A stretch of 64,000 nt of DNA from JAIBJN01 sp963699495 (GCA_963699495.1 CAVOUB010000008.1:372001-436000); one strand, 5' to 3'; positions 51,689 to 61,590 are shown, counted from the stretch's first letter. Numbers and translations are program-made. The notes: generated from the sequence alone by a model not told the origin.

Positions 51689-53354
51689 CTACGCCTCGGG
51701 GAGCGGAAACCAGCGGAGGCGCTCGAACTCGTCCGAGACGAACGGCGTGCGCGCACCGGCCGGCGGCCGGGCCTCGAGCTCGGTCACGATCCGGCGAGCC
51801 GCGGTGAGGTAGCCGGGAAGCACCGATTCGGGGGCGGTCTCACGCTCGACCGCCACCGAGAGCGCATCCAGCGAGACCGGCCGCTCCCGGGGCGCGTCGC
51901 GATGGCGCCAGAGCCCGGTGTACGGGTCGAACTCGTACAGGGGCAGGAGCTTCCACGCGTGCTCGGCGAGGAAGTCGACAGCCTCGACGATGTAGTCGAA
52001 GACCGTCTCGCTGATGAAGTAGTTGAACGAGAGGCGGACGAAACCGATCTTGATCCCCGCGTGGCCCCGCTGCACTTCGGCCTCGTGGGCCGCCGAGGTC
52101 TCCCGGTCGAAGTCGATCAGCCGGTGGATGTAGGGGCCGGCACAGAAGCACCCGCTGCGGGCCTGGATGCCGAAGAGGTCGTTGAGGAGCGCCACGACGA
52201 AGTTCTGATGCAGCATCCCGACGGGGCGGGCCTCGAGCGGATACCGGATCCCGAAGGAGACGATCGACACCCGCGGCAGGTCAGGATTCCCGAGCACGAG
52301 AAGCCGCGGGTTCGCCGTCCACACGGCGAGCGCCTCTTGGACGAAGCTCTCCTCCAGCTGCTGGATCGTCTCCGGGCCGACCTCCTCCTTCAGCCGGAAC
52401 ACGAGGCCGGCGCGAATGGACTCGACGATGGCGGGCGTGCCCGCCTTCCTCGCGCAGAACCGGATCGGGATGGTATGTCTGGTGCTCGGGCGTGACGTAC
52501 AGGATCGTCCCGCCTCCGGGCAGGGCCGGAACCTGGTTCGCGAAGAGCCGACGCTTGGCCACGAGGACGCCCGGCGTCCCCGGGCCGCCCGGAAGCTTGT
52601 GCGGCGAGAGGAAGACGGCGTCCTTGTACGCCAGGTGGCCGTCCTCGACGTCCGGGGACGGGTTCATCTCGATGGGCAGGTACGGCCCCGCGGCCGCGTA
52701 GTCCCAGAAGCACAAGGCACCGTGCTGGTGGAGCAGGATCGACACCGCGTCGACGTCGGTGACGATTCCGGTCACGTTCGATGCGGCGGAGAAGCTGCCG
52801 ATCTTCAGCGGACGCCGCGCATGGCGTTCGAGCTCCTCGCGGAGGTGGTCGAGGTCGAAGCCGCCGTGGACGTCTTCCCGGATGACGACGACGTCCGCAA
52901 CCGACTCGCGCCAGACCAGCTCGTTCGAGTGGTGCTCGAAGGGGCCGACGAAGACGACTGGCCGGGAGCGTGGGTCGAGCTCGAGGACGCGCACGAGCCG
53001 GTCGACCGCGCCGGTCGAGCCCGAGCCCGTGAAGACGACGACGTCGTCATCGCCGCCGCCCACCGCTCGGTGGATGAGGCGGCGGGCCTCCTCCCGGAGC
53101 CGCGTCGTGTGCAGGCCGGTGGCCGAGGCCTCCGTGTGCGTGTTGGCGTAGAAGGGCAGCACCTGGTCGCGGATGACGTCCTCCACGAACGAAAGCGCGC
53201 GCCCGGAGGCCGTGTAGTCGGCGTAGACGAGCCGTCGAGGCCCGAACGGGCCCTCGAGGACGGCGTCGTCCCCGATCACGGAGGTGCGGATCCGCTCCAG
53301 CAGGCCCCTCTCGGGGACTGCGCGGGGCAACGGGTACGGCGCGGTCATGGCCAT
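51689..53354 (-). CDS. Class V aminotransferase-fold (cysteine desulfurase-like), one-base frameshift
   Basis: About 555 residues. LVYADYTASGRALSFVEDVI, FYANTHTEASATGLHTTRLR, VFTGSGSTGAVDRLV, VFVGPFEHHSNELVWRES, FWDYAAAGPYLPIEMN and DAVFLSPHKLPGGPGTPGVL (PLP lysine in S-P-H-K) are the SufS/NifS-like blocks. At LREEGG the frame breaks by one extra base near 52440 and resumes TPAIVESIRAGLVFRLKEEV (reading the other frame), leading to FGIQARSGCFCAGPYIHRLI, the usual cysteine loop. The large C-terminal extension is characteristic of the selenocysteine lyase-like subfamily. Product unknown. Confidence 0.85.
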
Positions 53355-53459
53355 TGGTCTCCCACACGACGGTGCGGGGACCGGAAATCTTCGGCTTGGG
53401 CCGGCGGCGTGCCGGGTAGCGTGGGAGAAGACACCGAAAGCAAGCCTGGAGGTCGAGAC

Positions 53460-53861
53460 ATGCTCGGTTGGGTCGGAGACATCGAGAAGGCGACGCTCGA
53501 GAACCAAACGTTTCGCACGGTGCTCTTCACCGGAGAGCACCAGCAGCTCACGGTAATGAGCCTCGCGCCAGGCGAGGACATCGGCCTCGAGGCGCACGAC
53601 CACCGCGACCAGTTCATCCGTATCGAGCAGGGAAGCGCGCGCGTCGAGCTCGGCGAGACCGAGGACTCCGTGGACGAGACCTACGAGGTCGGGGACGACT
53701 GGGCGGTGATCGTCCCCGCCGGGACCTGGCACAACGTGGTCAACACGGGCGACGGCGAGCTGAAGCTCTACTCGCTCTATGCGCCGCCGGAGCACCCGGA
53801 CGGCACCGTCCACCGGACGAAGGCCGACGCCGAGGAGGCCGAGCGCGCGCACCACGGATAG
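53460..53861 (+). CDS. Cupin-domain protein, 133 aa
   Basis: Single cupin barrel: GLEAHDHRDQFIRIEQGSAR (motif 1: His, His, Gln/Glu) and GDDWAVIVPAGTWHNVVNTG (motif 2: His). MLGWVGDIEKATLENQTFRT precedes. It is a typical small cytosolic cupin of the type found in many bacteria (annotated as mannose-6-phosphate isomerase-like). Divergent from the class V aminotransferase gene. Confidence 0.87.
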   Translation: MLGWVGDIEKATLENQTFRTVLFTGEHQQLTVMSLAPGEDIGLEAHDHRDQFIRIEQGSARVELGETEDSVDETYEVGDDWAVIVPAGTWHNVVNTGDGELKLYSLYAPPEHPDGTVHRTKADAEEAERAHHG

Positions 53862-53937
53862 CCGGCTGCGGGGAACCCGCAACCGCATCCGGATAGCCAT
53901 ACGGGGCCCCGGCCCCTCGGGGTGACGCGGTGACCGG

Positions 53938-56900
53938 CTACCGTCCGACGACCACGAGGCGGTCGGCGGCGACGCCGGCCAGCCGCGTCTCGCGGCCGTT
54001 CGGGTAGCGGACGACGAGCTCGCGCACGCGGGTCGCGGCTCCGAGGCCGAAGTGCACGCGGGGATCCTCCGACGAGAGGTAGCTGCTCCCGGCCTGCAGC
54101 TCGCGGACGATCCTGCGCCCGCCGGGAAGAACGGCGGTGACCTTCGCGCCCGGGGAGAACGCGCCCAGCTCCACCTCGAGCCAGTGCCCGCGCGCGCCCG
54201 AGTTCCGCAGGAGCACGAGCGGGCCGCCGATCGAGTTGATCGCGACGTCGAGGTCTCCGTCGTTGTCGTAGTCGGCCGCCGCAAGCCCTCGCCCGTTGAC
54301 CCTCGGGCCCTCGGCCAGGCCGACGCCGGCGCTGACATCCGCAAACTGGCCGGAACGTCCGCCGAGCACCTTGACGGGCTCGGCGTCCATCGCCAGGTTG
54401 GTGACGGGGACGGCGCCGTTGGCGAGGACGAGGTCGAGCTTCCCGTCCAGGTCCAGGTCCGCCCACGACACGCCCCAGCCGGCGAGAGTCGTGTCGAAGG
54501 CCGCTGAGAACTCCGGGCGGGCATCCGCGAAGGAGGTTCCACGGGCCCGGCTCTCGAACACCCCGTGCAGCTGGCGGTGGGAGTTCGTGACGAACAGGTC
54601 GGGGCGCCCGTCCTCGCTGTAGTCGGCCGCGGCCACTCCCATTCCGGCATTGCGGTCCGCCACTCCCGCGGCGCTCCCGCGCTCCTCGAACCTGAACCCG
54701 AGCTCGCCGGCCGCTGGCACGTTCACGTACAGACGATTGGGATCGAGGTCGTTGGCCACGTAGAGGTCGATGCGCCCGTCCCCGTCGACGTCGGTGAACG
54801 CCGCTCCGAGGCCGTGCTCGACCGCGGCCGTCTCGATCCCCGCCTGCAGCGCCACCTCCCTGAAGCGGCTCCGGCCGTTCCCGTCCGGCCCCTCGTTGAC
54901 GTAGAGCCGGTCCCGCACCCCGGCGTAGGTGCTCGGGAACCCGCCGGCGTCGCCGGGAACCGGTGCGTTCAGGTCGGCGTAGCCCGCGACGAACAGATCG
55001 GGCCGCCCGTCGGCGTTGACGTCTCCGACGACGGCAGCCGTATGCCAGCCGTATGTGTCGATCCCGGCTGCGCGGGCGCCCTCCACGAACCTGCCGCCGC
55101 CGGCGTTCCAGAGGAGGGCGTCGTAGCCGGTCGCGGTGACGTAGAGATCCGTGCGCCCGTCGGCGTTGAAGTCGGCCGCCACGCACCCGTTCCCGCGCAG
55201 GGAGACATCGGTCCCGGAGCCCCTGCTCACGTCCACGAACTTGCCCTTCACGTTCCGGTAGAGCGCGCTCCGGGGCAAGCCGCCCTGCTTCTTCCAGCGG
55301 GCCACGTCGACGGCGATCGAGTACGAGTTCACCGCGTAGAGGTCGAGCCAGCCGTCGCCGTCGTAGTCGAGCCAGCAGACGCCGCCGCCCATCATCGCCA
55401 CCGGATCCGGGGACGTCTCGAAGCGGAAGGCGCCGTGCCGGAAGTCGAGCCCGACGTGCCTGGCCACGTCGACCAGCCGGACCCCGCCGAGCTCGGCGCC
55501 GCCGGCAGGAGCGGTCTCCACCACCGGAACGGCGAGCTCGTCGGTCTCCGAGCCTCGCGAGCCGACGATCAGGTAGCGGCCGTTCTGGAGCTCGAGCTCG
55601 AGCGTCTGTCCGAACGGGGTCGGATCGCTTCGCTCGGCGACGGCGGGCGGCGAGCCGGTGTAGGTCACGAGCTCGACCGTCCCCTCCACCGTGGCCACGA
55701 CGAGGGGCGGCCCCTGCCCGGCGCCCGGCTCGAGGGTGACCCGCATGCGCTCGAGGTTGTAGTCCGGAACGGCGACCGACGATCCGGCGGCGCCGATGCG
55801 CTTCCACACTGCTGCCAGCCGTGCGCCGGCGGCTCCCTCGGTGGCACGGTCGTGGTCGCGTCGCAGGAGAGCCTCGCCCTCGACGTGCAGGTCGGCGACG
55901 AGGTCTCCGGCGATCCGGAGCGCCGTCTGGCTGTCGATCTGCGTGGAGACGCCCTTCGCCGGGACGACCGTCACCTCGGGAAGCTCGCCCGCATCCACCC
56001 GCGCCGCGCTCGCGGCCGCGTCGCCGGTCCGGGCGGGGATCCCGGCGAGGACGACCAGCCCGGCGAAGGCTCCCACCCCTACGAGCGCCAGGCCACCTCG
56101 CGCACCCCGGCCCAGGCTCGGCAGCGCGAGGGAGCCGGCCCTGGAGCGGGCGAGCTCCGCCACGGGCCTCAGCGCGCACGCGATCGCCAGCGCCCCGAGC
56201 ACGGCGACCTTCGTTCCGAACTCGGTGGTCTGGGGAGCGATCAGGAGCACGGCCAGGAGTGCGATCCCGACTGCGTAGAGACGGCGGCCGAAGCTTCCGG
56301 CGGGGATCGTCTTCGGGTCGGTGATCATGAAGAAGAGGAAGACGAGAATCTCGGGCGAGAAGACCAGCACCCGCCAGAACTCCCAGCCCGCGACCGGCCC
56401 GAGATGCCAGCGCGCGGTCATCGCGTGGCCGCTGGCGGCGAGCACGGCGATGCCGACGGCGAACGCGATCCAGAAGCTGACGGCGATCTCCAGGAGGCGC
56501 AGCCGCGAGAGGATGGCGAGGCCGCCCACGACGATGATCGCCAGAGCGAGCGCCATCCAGGCCGACATCGGCCCCCACCAGAGCTCCAGCGGGTCGGCCC
56601 GGCCGGGGCCGAGCAGCAGGAAGCAGAGGACGAGCCCGAAGTTGGACGGGTTGAAGATGTGGCGCCCGCGGAACTTGATCACGTACTTGGAGAGCAGCGC
56701 CACGGCCGCGGTGCCGGCGAAGATCCACCAGCCGTGCAGGCTCCACCAGTCCCCGTGCTCCGTCCCCGGGACGCGCAGCACGAAGGCGACGCCGTTCCCG
56801 GTCAGAAGCGCGCTCGCCGGCCACATGATCACGTGCTGGCGGAAGAACGCGATCCCGAACTCCAGCACCGCGCACGTGAGCAGCGAGACGAGGATCTGGG

Positions 56901-57066
56901 CGATTGAGAGCCGGAAGCCGAAGGCCACCTGGCCAAGGACCTGGAGGGAGACGATCACCGCCGCCAGGTGGAGCCGCGGATCCTGCAGCGTCGGCAGCAG
57001 AACCGGATACGCCGTGCCCCGGATCCGGATCGTCGGCCTGCCAGCTAGGGCAGCGGGCGCGCTCAT
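53938..57066 (-). CDS. RnfD/NqrB-like membrane domain fused to CRTAC1-type FG-GAP propeller
   Basis: 1042 residues. The N-terminal ~330 residues hold about nine membrane helices of the RnfD/NqrB family: FGFRLSIAQILVSLLTCAV, RQHVIMWPASALLTGNGVAF, KYVIKFRGRHIFNPSNFGLV (the RHIFNPSNFGL block is a hallmark), and FFMITDPKTIPAG. A linker with another helix leads to an extracytoplasmic part from about residue 500. There repeated Ca2+-type loops appear (LDYDGDGWLDLYAVN, DFNADGRTDLYVT, DVNADGRPDLFVAG, DVDGDGRIDLYVAN, DYDNDGDLDVAIN), ending with a UnbV/ASPIC domain (HFGLGAATRVRELVVRYPNG). Such a fusion suggests an electron-transport anchor for an outside sensor or adhesin. No other Rnf genes are near. 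Confidence 0.9.
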   Translation of the reverse strand: MSAPAALAGRPTIRIRGTAYPVLLPTLQDPRLHLAAVIVSLQVLGQVAFGFRLSIAQILVSLLTCAVLEFGIAFFRQHVIMWPASALLTGNGVAFVLRVPGTEHGDWWSLHGWWIFAGTAAVALLSKYVIKFRGRHIFNPSNFGLVLCFLLLGPGRADPLELWWGPMSAWMALALAIIVVGGLAILSRLRLLEIAVSFWIAFAVGIAVLAASGHAMTARWHLGPVAGWEFWRVLVFSPEILVFLFFMITDPKTIPAGSFGRRLYAVGIALLAVLLIAPQTTEFGTKVAVLGALAIACALRPVAELARSRAGSLALPSLGRGARGGLALVGVGAFAGLVVLAGIPARTGDAAASAARVDAGELPEVTVVPAKGVSTQIDSQTALRIAGDLVADLHVEGEALLRRDHDRATEGAAGARLAAVWKRIGAAGSSVAVPDYNLERMRVTLEPGAGQGPPLVVATVEGTVELVTYTGSPPAVAERSDPTPFGQTLELELQNGRYLIVGSRGSETDELAVPVVETAPAGGAELGGVRLVDVARHVGLDFRHGAFRFETSPDPVAMMGGGVCWLDYDGDGWLDLYAVNSYSIAVDVARWKKQGGLPRSALYRNVKGKFVDVSRGSGTDVSLRGNGCVAADFNADGRTDLYVTATGYDALLWNAGGGRFVEGARAAGIDTYGWHTAAVVGDVNADGRPDLFVAGYADLNAPVPGDAGGFPSTYAGVRDRLYVNEGPDGNGRSRFREVALQAGIETAAVEHGLGAAFTDVDGDGRIDLYVANDLDPNRLYVNVPAAGELGFRFEERGSAAGVADRNAGMGVAAADYSEDGRPDLFVTNSHRQLHGVFESRARGTSFADARPEFSAAFDTTLAGWGVSWADLDLDGKLDLVLANGAVPVTNLAMDAEPVKVLGGRSGQFADVSAGVGLAEGPRVNGRGLAAADYDNDGDLDVAINSIGGPLVLLRNSGARGHWLEVELGAFSPGAKVTAVLPGGRRIVRELQAGSSYLSSEDPRVHFGLGAATRVRELVVRYPNGRETRLAGVAADRLVVVGR

Positions 57067-57173
57067 CAGGCGCTCATGCTACTCCGCGAGCACGGGAGGA
57101 TGGTCTAGCCCTGGGCCCAGGCGATCGCCGCGGCGAAGGACGCACAACGGCGATTCGACGCCGCTCCCAGCCG

Positions 57174-59867
57174 CTATGTGCCGTGTCCGAGGTCGTTGTC
57201 GATGGTGTTGAGCAGCCAGCCGCCGAAGCGGGTCCCGTTCGGCTTCATCATCGGCGCCTTCATCGTCGCACCCGACTGCTTCAGGATGCCGATCCCCCAG
57301 GGGCTGGACACGAGGATCTCGGCTCGGCCGTCGCCGTCGTAGTCCGAGCCGGTCCCCAGCCGATTGTCCCCGGTGTTCAGCAGCCAGCCGCCGAAGCGGG
57401 TGCCGTTGGGCTTCATCATCGGCACCTTGAAGGTGCTGCCGGAGAGATTGAGGATGCCGATCCCCCAGGGGCTGGTCACGAGGATCTCGTCCCGGCCGTC
57501 GCGGTCGTAGTCGGCGGCGGGTCCGAAGTTGTTGTCCGCCGTGTTCAGCAGCCAGCCGCCGAAGCGGGTGCCGTTCGGCTTCATCATCGGCACGGTGAAT
57601 GTGTTGCCGGAGAGTTTGAGGACGCCGATCCCCCAGGGGCTGGACACGAGGATCTCCTCCCGGCCGTCGCCGTCGAAGTCACCGACCGGGCCGAAGGAGT
57701 TGTCCGCCGTGTTCAGCAGCCAGCCGCCGAAGCGGGTGCCGTTCGGCTTCATCATCGGCGCCTTCATCGTCGAGCCCGACTGCTTCAGGACGCCGACCCC
57801 CCAGGGGCTCGTCACGAGGATCTCGTCACGGCCGTCGCCGTCGTAGTCACCGACCGGGCCGAAGGAGTTGTCCGCCGTGTTCAGCAGCCAGCCGCCGAAG
57901 CGGGCCCCGTTCGGCTTCATCATCGGCGCCTTCATCGTCGACGCCGCCTGCTTCAGGATGCCGATCCCCCAGGGGCTGGACACGAGGACCTCGCCTCGGC
58001 CGTCGCCGTCGTAGTCGGCGGCCGGTCCGAAGTTGTTGTCCGCCGTGTTCAGCAGCCAGCCGCCGAAGCGGGTGCCGTTCGGCTTCATCATCGGCGCCTT
58101 CATCGTCGCACCCGACTGCTCCAGGATGCCGATCCCCCAGGGGCTGGACACGAGGACCTCGGCCCGGCCGTCGCCGTCGTAGTCGGCAGGGGGCCCGAAA
58201 TGGTTGTCGGCCGTGTTCAGCAGCCAGCCGCCGAAGCGGGTGCCGTTCGGCTGCATCATCGGCGCCTTCATCGTCGACGCCGCCTGCTCCAGGATGCCGA
58301 TCCCCCAGGGGCTGGTCACGAGGATCTCGTCCCGGCCGTCGCCGTCGTAATCGGCGCTTCTGGACGCGAATTGAGCAGCAGCAGGAATGAGCTCACGCAG
58401 ATTTGGTCGGTTTCCGATCCGCTGGCTCGCCGGCCGGCTCGGTGCGTCTTGCTGAGGCGAACCCGAGGAGCGAAGGAGCGCCCGCGCCCGGTCTGAGGTC
58501 ATCCGCCTGTGGCCGCGCGTTCGGAGCACGCCCTGGGTGCAGGCCAGCGCCCCCACCACGACCGGGGACGCGCTGGACGTGCCGGAGAACCTGTCCGTGT
58601 ACCACAGGTCCTCGCTCTGCCCGCCCTGGAGATCGCCGTAGCCACAGGTCGTGACCTCTCGCCCCCAGCCTTGCACGTCGACGCGGGCTCCGTAGTTGGA
58701 GAAATCGAGCCGCGAACGATCCGGCCCCCAGTCAGCGCCATGGGTGTTCGGCGGCGGAGCGCCTGCACCAACGACGACCGCTCCGGACGAGGGGTTGCTG
58801 GGGTCGAACGGGTTCCGCCAACTCGCTGGGAAGCCGCTCGGACGAGTGCCGTAGATGGGGTCGTCGAGGTTCTGGAACCCGTTGCCGGCCGCCTCGACCA
58901 CGATCTGGCCCTTCAGAACGGCGTAGCGGATGGCGGCGAAGTCGTCCGGCCACCACTCGATGGCGATGAACCCCAGCTGGCCCTGCGCCGGGTTCGGCGT
59001 TCGGGGGCCGGGACGGTGGATCTCCAAGAGGATGATGTCGCCACGCCCAAGCTTGTCGGCCGCGGCCTTGATGGCAGTGGACGTCGACTGGTCGCTGAAA
59101 GAGGACGCGCCGGTCCACGCGTCCGGCGCGATGCCCGTGATCCCGATCGAGTTCGAATCACCGCCGATGACACCGATCACGGCGGTGCCGTGGTCGGTGT
59201 TCCCCATGCTCGTGCCCGCCACGACGCCGCCTTGGCTCTGAAGCAGGTCCTCGTGTGTGAACCGCCAGGCCCACTCGCAATCGATCACCTTCACCCCCTG
59301 CCCGCGCCCACCGAAGAGCGTCCAGGCAAACTGGGCGTCGAGCCCGCCCGGGGCGACAGCGAGGTAGCCCTCTCTCCCCACAAAGCTGGGCGTGGCCGGG
59401 GGCGCGTCGCCGAGGTCGGGCTGCATCGCGTTGATGGCCTCCGCCGTCTCCATGGTCGCGCTCGGTGGCTCGCCGGCCGGCTTGACGTACGCGGCCTCGA
59501 CCAGGTCGTCGGCCAGCAGGTCTTCAGCCAGCTCGTCCAGCCGGTCCTCGTCGGCCGCCACTCGATAGAAGAGTGCGAGGTCGGGAGGGGGCTCGGCTTC
59601 ACCCTTCGCGGCGGTCGCGGAAGGTGCCGGCAAGGCCTCGACCTGTGCGCGCACGCGATCCTCGCTGAGCCCAAACAGCGGACGCATTGCTGCGCCGTGC
59701 GTGTCGAGCAGCGACGCCAGCGACGTTGTATCGGCGTCCGTAACCGACGTAGGCCCCGCTGCGACGGCTCGCAGGCCTGCCTCCGGCTTGGCGATGACGA
59801 CGAGCTCGGGACGGCCGCCTCCCGGGCGCGGAGGAACCTGCGAGGGATAGTCAGGGCTGCTCGACAT
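57174..59867 (-). CDS. Subtilisin-like S8 protease with seven 56-residue FG-GAP repeats
   Basis: 897 residues from ATG 59867 (GGAG upstream). No signal peptide is visible. A propeptide-like N-terminal region (ELVVIAKPEAGLRAV.., DDLVEAAYVKPAGEPP) precedes the S8 domain: VIDCEWAWRF (Asp), NTDHGTAVIGVIGG (His), VVEAAGNGFQN (oxyanion Asn) and FSGTSSASPVVVGALAC (Ser). From about residue 500 to the end lie seven near-identical repeats, each with DYDGDGR..ILVSSPWGIGIL and MKPNGTRFGGWLLNT, i.e. a seven-bladed calcium-binding propeller. It ends four residues after the last repeat. Confidence 0.92.
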   Translation of the reverse strand: MSSSPDYPSQVPPRPGGGRPELVVIAKPEAGLRAVAAGPTSVTDADTTSLASLLDTHGAAMRPLFGLSEDRVRAQVEALPAPSATAAKGEAEPPPDLALFYRVAADEDRLDELAEDLLADDLVEAAYVKPAGEPPSATMETAEAINAMQPDLGDAPPATPSFVGREGYLAVAPGGLDAQFAWTLFGGRGQGVKVIDCEWAWRFTHEDLLQSQGGVVAGTSMGNTDHGTAVIGVIGGDSNSIGITGIAPDAWTGASSFSDQSTSTAIKAAADKLGRGDIILLEIHRPGPRTPNPAQGQLGFIAIEWWPDDFAAIRYAVLKGQIVVEAAGNGFQNLDDPIYGTRPSGFPASWRNPFDPSNPSSGAVVVGAGAPPPNTHGADWGPDRSRLDFSNYGARVDVQGWGREVTTCGYGDLQGGQSEDLWYTDRFSGTSSASPVVVGALACTQGVLRTRGHRRMTSDRARALLRSSGSPQQDAPSRPASQRIGNRPNLRELIPAAAQFASRSADYDGDGRDEILVTSPWGIGILEQAASTMKAPMMQPNGTRFGGWLLNTADNHFGPPADYDGDGRAEVLVSSPWGIGILEQSGATMKAPMMKPNGTRFGGWLLNTADNNFGPAADYDGDGRGEVLVSSPWGIGILKQAASTMKAPMMKPNGARFGGWLLNTADNSFGPVGDYDGDGRDEILVTSPWGVGVLKQSGSTMKAPMMKPNGTRFGGWLLNTADNSFGPVGDFDGDGREEILVSSPWGIGVLKLSGNTFTVPMMKPNGTRFGGWLLNTADNNFGPAADYDRDGRDEILVTSPWGIGILNLSGSTFKVPMMKPNGTRFGGWLLNTGDNRLGTGSDYDGDGRAEILVSSPWGIGILKQSGATMKAPMMKPNGTRFGGWLLNTIDNDLGHGT
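57181..58357 (-). repeat. Seven tandem 168-bp repeats inside the protease gene
   Basis: The DNA repeats with a period of about 168 bases, in phase with the seven protein repeats of 56 residues, and neighbouring units are nearly identical at DNA level. Recent duplication or gene conversion is likely. This also generates a long open frame on the opposite strand. Confidence 0.9.
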
Positions 59868-60174
59868 GCTGCGCACTCCTTTCGGGCGGTGCCCCCGGCG
59901 GTTTGGCGTATGCGCCCTCGACGCCGTTGCAGCGAAGCAACTGGTCGACGACCGCCTCCGCCTCAAGTGGGTTGACGTGGGCTACTGCGTACGAGGCGAG
60001 ATCGGGGTCCGAAGTCGACGGATGGAGCGGTGCGAGCGAGACGCCGAGTTGGGCCGCGCGCGCGTCGATTGCCTTGTGCTGGGGGCTGTCAGGGGCCGCC
60101 GCCTCCTGCGTGAGCTTCACGATCACCTCGATCGATGCCGTCCCGCCGTTGCTCACGGCGGCACTGCTCCCCAC
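59851..60174 (-). CDS. Propeptide-like small protein preceding the S8 protease
   Basis: 107 residues, GTG start. IEVIVKLTQEAAAPDSPQHK, LAPLHPSTSDPDLASYAVAH and VVDQLLRCNGVEGAYAKPPG share the beta-alpha-beta pattern and the end motif (VE.AYxKPxG.PP) with the N-terminal propeptide-like region of the protease directly downstream, so it looks like a stand-alone copy of the inhibitor or chaperone domain. The two genes overlap by 17 bases and are surely co-translated. One cysteine is present. Confidence 0.65.
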   Translation of the reverse strand: MGSSAAVSNGGTASIEVIVKLTQEAAAPDSPQHKAIDARAAQLGVSLAPLHPSTSDPDLASYAVAHVNPLEAEAVVDQLLRCNGVEGAYAKPPGAPPERSAQHVEQP

Positions 60175-60404
60175 GCGTCGAAGGAGGCGAAGCTGCGATC
60201 CCTAGGCCGCAGTAACGAGCACGTGGACGGCACGAGCACAACCCTTTCGTGACTCTCGTTACTTCGGCCGAAGCTACTCCTCGATCAGGGCGCAGTCAAG
60301 ACACGCCGGGCGCGGCGGCAGGCCGGCAAGCGTGACCCTCGCTTCGGCGGGGCCGACAGGGCGCACACGCACCTATCCGCTGCGCTCCCGTGAAGTCATG
60401 CGGG

Positions 60405-61112
60405 TCAAGGCGCGCTTGCGCCAAGAGGCGCTCTCTCAGCGCTGCGCGGCCGTGGCGCCACCCCGTGCCGCCACATCGACACGCCGAGGGCGATCAGTAC
60501 CGCCTTGTAGAGCACGTAGCCCACGAGGACGGCGATGAAAGCCGACTCGGAAACGAGCACGAGCAAGTCGCCCGAGAGCACGAGTCCCGCGCTGACGGCG
60601 GAAACCCAGCCGATCCAGCGCCGATAGACGCCTTGGGTCAGGATCGCCGTCGCGAGGGCGGCAAGGTACAGGCCCATCGCCATGAACGCGCCGAAGAACA
60701 GGGCCTCCGTCAGGCCTGTCGTGGTGTCGAAGGCGGCAAGGTACGACTGCTTCGCCTGGGGCCCGGCAGCCACCCATGCGTCAGCGACCTCTTCCAAGTT
60801 CGCACCCGTGAGGATGGCCCCCGCCCCGAGCGCGCCCAGGAGCACGAGGAAGGGCTGGCCGGCCCTGGCCCACTCCCTGCCCGAGCCCTCGGCAAACGTC
60901 CGTCCGACAACCGTGAGCGCACCCACCGTCAGGAAGAGCCCGATCAGGTCGAGCAGCCGGCCGCCGGTCCAGAATCCGCTCTCCGCAACGACGCGGATCG
61001 CCTCGTCGGGGTCGCCGCTCCAGTCGGGCTCGAGCACGGTTGCGACGAGCGAAGCCCCCGCTCCGACGACAGCGGCAACGGCTCCGACACGCAGCAGATG
61101 ACCGTCGTTCAT
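60405..61112 (-). CDS. Polytopic membrane protein (DUF4386-like)
   Basis: 235 residues, six hydrophobic segments (for example LLRVGAVAAVVGAGASLVAT, LLDLIGLFLTVGALTVVG and WIGWVSAVSAGLVLSGDLLV). The spacing of helices resembles DUF4386-type proteins; no residue-level signature was identified. ATG 61112 is chosen because the longer frame to 61148 overlaps the promoter of the divergent two-component operon. Function unknown. Confidence 0.7.
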   Translation of the reverse strand: MNDGHLLRVGAVAAVVGAGASLVATVLEPDWSGDPDEAIRVVAESGFWTGGRLLDLIGLFLTVGALTVVGRTFAEGSGREWARAGQPFLVLLGALGAGAILTGANLEEVADAWVAAGPQAKQSYLAAFDTTTGLTEALFFGAFMAMGLYLAALATAILTQGVYRRWIGWVSAVSAGLVLSGDLLVLVSESAFIAVLVGYVLYKAVLIALGVSMWRHGVAPRPRSAERAPLGASAP

Positions 61113-61230
61113 GGCGACGACGGTAGGCCCCAGCTCGCCAAGCCGCATCGATGAAATCCCCGGTCCTTGCCGAAGATCGGGGATATCCCCAATCGCCGGG
61201 CCGCACCGGCTGTGCGACGATTCTCACGAC

Positions 61231-61590
61231 GTGCGGACGGTGCTGATCGTGGACGACCACGCCGGCTTCCGCGGTTTCGCTCGCCGGCTGCTCGAGGCTG
61301 GCGGGTTCACGGTCGTCGGTGAGGCGGAGGACGGAGCCTCGGCGCTCGCGGCGGTCGAAGAGCTGCACCCCGAGCTCGTGCTCTTGGACGTCGTGCTGCC
61401 GGACACGGACGGGTTCGCAGTCGCCGAGCGACTCGCGGAGTACGCCGAAGGGCCGATCGTAGTCCTCATCTCGAGCCGCGAGGCGGCGGACTTCGGGCGG
61501 CGGCTCGAGCGGAGCCCTGCGAGCGGCTTCATCCACAAGGACGAGCTCTCGGGCGCGGCGCTCGCAGCGTTGGCGGGGAGCTCGTCATGA
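61231..61590 (+). CDS. Stand-alone response-regulator receiver domain
   Basis: 119 residues, GTG start. TVLIVDDHAGFRGFARRLLE (acidic pair), ELVLLDVVLPDTDGF (phospho-accepting Asp), VVLISSREAADFG (Ser in place of the usual Thr) and SGFIHKDELS (Lys) complete a receiver with no output domain. Its end overlaps the start of the kinase gene (ATGA). It may be a phosphate sink or a regulator of the kinase. Confidence 0.88.
   Translation: MRTVLIVDDHAGFRGFARRLLEAGGFTVVGEAEDGASALAAVEELHPELVLLDVVLPDTDGFAVAERLAEYAEGPIVVLISSREAADFGRRLERSPASGFIHKDELSGAALAALAGSSS

Noticed and set aside
57181..58357. Possible CRISPR-like periodic repeat
   Set aside because: The period of 168 bases has no spacers, and the units encode protein repeats in frame.
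56904..58496. 530-codon open frame antisense to the subtilase, with regularly repeated HHRRLHRR-like segments
   Set aside because: It is the complement of the seven in-phase 168-bp coding repeats. It starts inside the RnfD-fusion gene and has no RBS or family motif.
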